From positions 1 to 7,969 of the forward strand of contig CAMUBM010000027.1 of NCBI GenBank assembly GCA_947087145.1: DNA of 7,969 bases, read 5' to 3'. Source of the DNA: an uncultured Mycoplasmatota bacterium (GTDB lineage Bacteria > Bacillota_I > Bacilli_A > RF39 > UBA660). The notes under the pieces were generated by a model. The model saw only the letters and a program-made list of their open reading frames with translations, did no database searches and was not told where the DNA came from. This document shows positions 6,561 to 7,969 of the stretch, in pieces; the stretch's first letter is position 1; every line of letters starts with the position of its first letter. The position numbers and the translations under genes are program-made.

Positions 6561-7100
6561 CTATTTTATTTTCCTAACTAAAGAAATACCATATTCCTCT
6601 ATTGCTTCATTTAAATATTGCCCAGGCTTCATGACAACTTTTTCATAGCCTTCTGCTTGTTCAAATAAATCAATTAAACTAGAAAATTCTTTCTCTCTTC
6701 TTAAAATAAATGCATCACTATTCCCTCTAGATTTAAATCTTTCCACATACTCTAAAAAATTATCTCTTCTAGGAGCTACCAATAGAACTCGCAAATTTTC
6801 TACTTTATCTTGTATTCTAAAACTATCATAAGCGTGAAATACATGGTCTATAAAAGGAGAGACTACTATCTTTCCTTCATTAAGCAACAAAACAGCATCC
6901 TTAAGAAAATTTTGTGGATAAAAGGAATTTTCTGTTCTTAAATCAGTCGAACCCTTTCTTAATTCTAAAGGTAAATGTCTAATAGAAGCATCATAAATAT
7001 ATTTATAATCTTGAAAATCAAAATCAACCACGTTCTCATATTGTTTCTCTAATTCGGTTTTCCCTGTTCCCATATAAGCCATAATTAATAACTTTTCCAT
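6561..7100 (-). CDS. Small P-loop ATPase/kinase-like protein of unknown function
   Basis: This is a 179-residue soluble protein. The N-terminal strand LLIMAYMGTGKT ends in a Walker A motif, AYMGTGKT (residues 8-15). An acidic VVDFDFQDYKYIYD stretch follows at about 24-37, and a LRVLLVAPRRDNFLEYVERFKSRG segment at about 103-126 could be the lid or arginine-rich region of a nucleotide-kinase-like fold. The size and layout recall small phosphotransferases such as nucleotide or nucleoside kinases and phage P-loop proteins, but I cannot assign a family. A very strong AAGGAGG site lies 7 bases before ATG 7100. It is the first gene after the T-box attenuator, and 16 bases separate it from the phosphotransferase. 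The role is unknown; the gene partnership suggests a shared small-molecule pathway, which is inference. Confidence 0.8.
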   Translation of the reverse strand: MEKLLIMAYMGTGKTELEKQYENVVDFDFQDYKYIYDASIRHLPLELRKGSTDLRTENSFYPQNFLKDAVLLLNEGKIVVSPFIDHVFHAYDSFRIQDKVENLRVLLVAPRRDNFLEYVERFKSRGNSDAFILRREKEFSSLIDLFEQAEGYEKVVMKPGQYLNEAIEEYGISLVRKIK

Positions 7101-7120
7101 GATATCTCCTCCTTAAAAAC

Positions 7121-7179
7121 AAAAAAATCACAAATTAAGGGCGAGATAATACCCGCGGTACCACCTTAATTCATGATTT
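7121..7179 (-). terminator. T-box leader terminator (attenuator)
   Basis: Minus-strand bases 7179-7164 pair along 16 positions, including two G-T wobbles, with 7140-7125. A T run reaching 7121 follows. The 5' arm overlaps the T-box sequence, so this hairpin and the antiterminator exclude each other. It would also stop any read-through from spoVT. Confidence 0.88.
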
Positions 7180-7319
7180 TATTCATGCACTTTAATTCGT
7201 AACGAGAATGAACCGTTTTAACTCCAGAACCATGTTCACATTTTTTCCTTTATTTGCTCTCACCAAACACAAACTCTCTTTAAAATTCCAAAATGTTACT
7301 CTTTCCTTCTTCATTAATT
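7121..7319 (-). promoter_or_regulatory. T-box riboswitch, specificity inferred as tRNA-Met
   Basis: The leader shows the canonical T-box AAGGTGGTACCGCG (minus strand, 7167-7154). Stem I elements are also visible: AGTA (7300-7297), ACATTTT (7296-7290) pairing with AAAATGT (7244-7238), an AGAGAG segment (7279-7274) and GGTG (7264-7261). The specifier region right after the paired segment reads GAAC-ATG-G, with AUG at 7233-7231. The variable base in UGGU (7163-7160) is U, matching a tRNA with discriminator A as in tRNA-Met. When uncharged tRNA-Met binds, the antiterminator should form and the four downstream genes, ending with metG, should be expressed. Family identity is secure; the amino acid is well supported by specifier, bulge base and downstream gene. 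Confidence 0.93.
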
Positions 7320-7325
7320 AAAAGT

Positions 7326-7354
7326 AGTGTAACACAGAATTTTTTTAAGTTCAA
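7326..7354 (-). promoter_or_regulatory. Extended -10 promoter driving the T-box operon
   Basis: A -35-like TTGAAC (7349-7354) and a -10 TACACT (7326-7331) are spaced by 17 bases. The -10 is preceded by TG in the extended position (TGTTACACT). The predicted start is near A7319, just ahead of Stem I. The -35 box overlaps the TGA stop codon of spoVT. Confidence 0.6.
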
Positions 7355-7872
7355 GCAATATCCACTTTACTTACAATCATAGCGGAAATTAATTTTAAAA
7401 GTGACAATTGTTCTTCTGGAATAGTAAACTCACTATAAAGGAGAATAAGTCCTAAACAATCTGTAGAAGAAATAATCGGCCAAATAAAATAATATCCTTT
7501 TTTCTCTACCCCTTGAAAAGTATAAGATTGTAAACTATTTTTAACAACACTTTCCCTATTCTGAATAAATGCAAGCAATTGTTTATCTAATGAAGACTCC
7601 ATTACTTCTTTATCAAAATTAGAATAAACTACTTTATCCCTATCCGTGACAAGCAACTTACAATCATACACATTAGAAACCAATGAACAAATAGAATAAA
7701 TAGTTTCTTTAAAATCTTTAATTTTAGAAAACTTTTTTAATACAATTTTATCTTCCTCTACAAATATTTCCAAACTTTCCCCATCACGAATTCCCAAATT
7801 GCGTCGAATTTCTTTTGGTAAAACGATTCTTCCCAACTCATCAATTCTTCGAATAACACCTGTTGACTTCAA
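7351..7872 (-). CDS. spoVT: SpoVT/AbrB-family transcriptional regulator
   Basis: This is a 173-residue DNA-binding regulator. Residues 1-52 form a swapped-hairpin AbrB domain: KSTGVIRRIDELGRIVLPKEIRR matches the N-terminus of Bacillus SpoVT nearly residue for residue, followed by LGIRDGESLEIFVEEDKIVLKK. Residues about 55-173 look like the GAF-type domain that makes SpoVT about 178 residues, against about 95 for AbrB. In Bacillus SpoVT tunes sigma-G forespore genes; a sporulation role here is inferred from the family. The start codon is TTG (7870-7872): an AAGGAG site (7883-7888) lies 10 bases upstream, and the conserved domain begins exactly there. It sits beside the metG operon, a place Bacillus gives to abrB. 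The TGA stop indicates a standard genetic code. Naming it spoVT instead of a general abrB-like gene rests on the second domain. Confidence 0.88.
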   Translation of the reverse strand: MKSTGVIRRIDELGRIVLPKEIRRNLGIRDGESLEIFVEEDKIVLKKFSKIKDFKETIYSICSLVSNVYDCKLLVTDRDKVVYSNFDKEVMESSLDKQLLAFIQNRESVVKNSLQSYTFQGVEKKGYYFIWPIISSTDCLGLILLYSEFTIPEEQLSLLKLISAMIVSKVDIA

Positions 7873-7882
7873 AAGATAATCA

Positions 7883-7888
7883 CTCCTT
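7883..7888 (-). promoter_or_regulatory. Ribosome binding site supporting a UUG start for spoVT
   Basis: AAGGAG lies 10 bases upstream of the TTG at 7870-7872. No ATG occurs in the right frame near it, and the AbrB domain starts at the TTG, so UUG initiation is the best reading. The rest of the sequence up to 7969 shows no gene. Confidence 0.75.
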
Positions 7889-7969
7889 ACACCTACTAGT
7901 TTAGGAAGAAAAAAGAAAAAATATACAAAAGAAAATGGTTTAATAAAAGAATGGTCTTTAAAATATACA

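Noticed and set aside
7889..7969. Sigma-G or SigA promoter for spoVT, and imperfect AATGGT repeats at about 7935-7953
   Set aside because: TATATT near 7913-7922 has no convincing -35 partner, and the repeats are short and degenerate in AT-rich sequence, so I could not support a call.

Overview
The window is AT-rich, densely packed bacterial DNA in which every gene reads on the minus strand, so transcription runs from high to low coordinates. It looks chromosomal and from a low-GC Firmicute, probably a Bacilli-type or uncultured gut Bacilli lineage. The grounds are strong AGGAGG ribosome binding sites, a T-box riboswitch, a SpoVT-type sporulation regulator, standard TGA stops, and a gene order recalling the Bacillus abrB-metS-yabD(tatD)-yabE-rnmV-ksgA block. 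The species cannot be named from this sequence.

There appear to be three transcription units. (1) An AbrB/SpoVT-family regulator (7351-7872, UUG start). (2) A T-box-led operon: an extended -10 promoter overlaps the spoVT stop codon, and the leader (about 7319-7121) has an AUG specifier and a UGGU T-box bulge, both fitting tRNA-Met. It is followed by a P-loop kinase-like protein, an APH-type phosphotransferase, an SDR oxidoreductase and methionyl-tRNA synthetase (metG), then an intrinsic terminator directly after metG. (3) A probable SAM-dependent transferase (BtaA/DUF3419-like), tatD, a secreted or anchored 3D-domain protein and rsmA/ksgA, which runs off the left edge. Promoter-like sequences precede the first and third genes of this unit.

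Units 2 and 3 carry the conserved translation and rRNA-maturation block (metG, tatD, rsmA), with extra genes inserted. Three accessory enzymes lie between the methionine T-box and metG, so they should be induced together with MetRS when tRNA-Met is uncharged. A possible SAM-using enzyme lies between metG and tatD. The 3D protein sits where Bacillus has yabE, and rnmV is absent from its usual place.

The most notable anomaly is in the SDR gene. A run of eight G residues near its 5' end throws the reading frame; with seven Gs the gene would encode a complete 244-residue FabG-like enzyme beginning with a perfect TGxxxGxG cofactor motif. The choices are a sequencing indel, a decayed gene, or a poly-G on/off switch. 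No IS element, CRISPR array, tRNA or rRNA gene was seen, and no gene-free stretch exceeds 300 bases.
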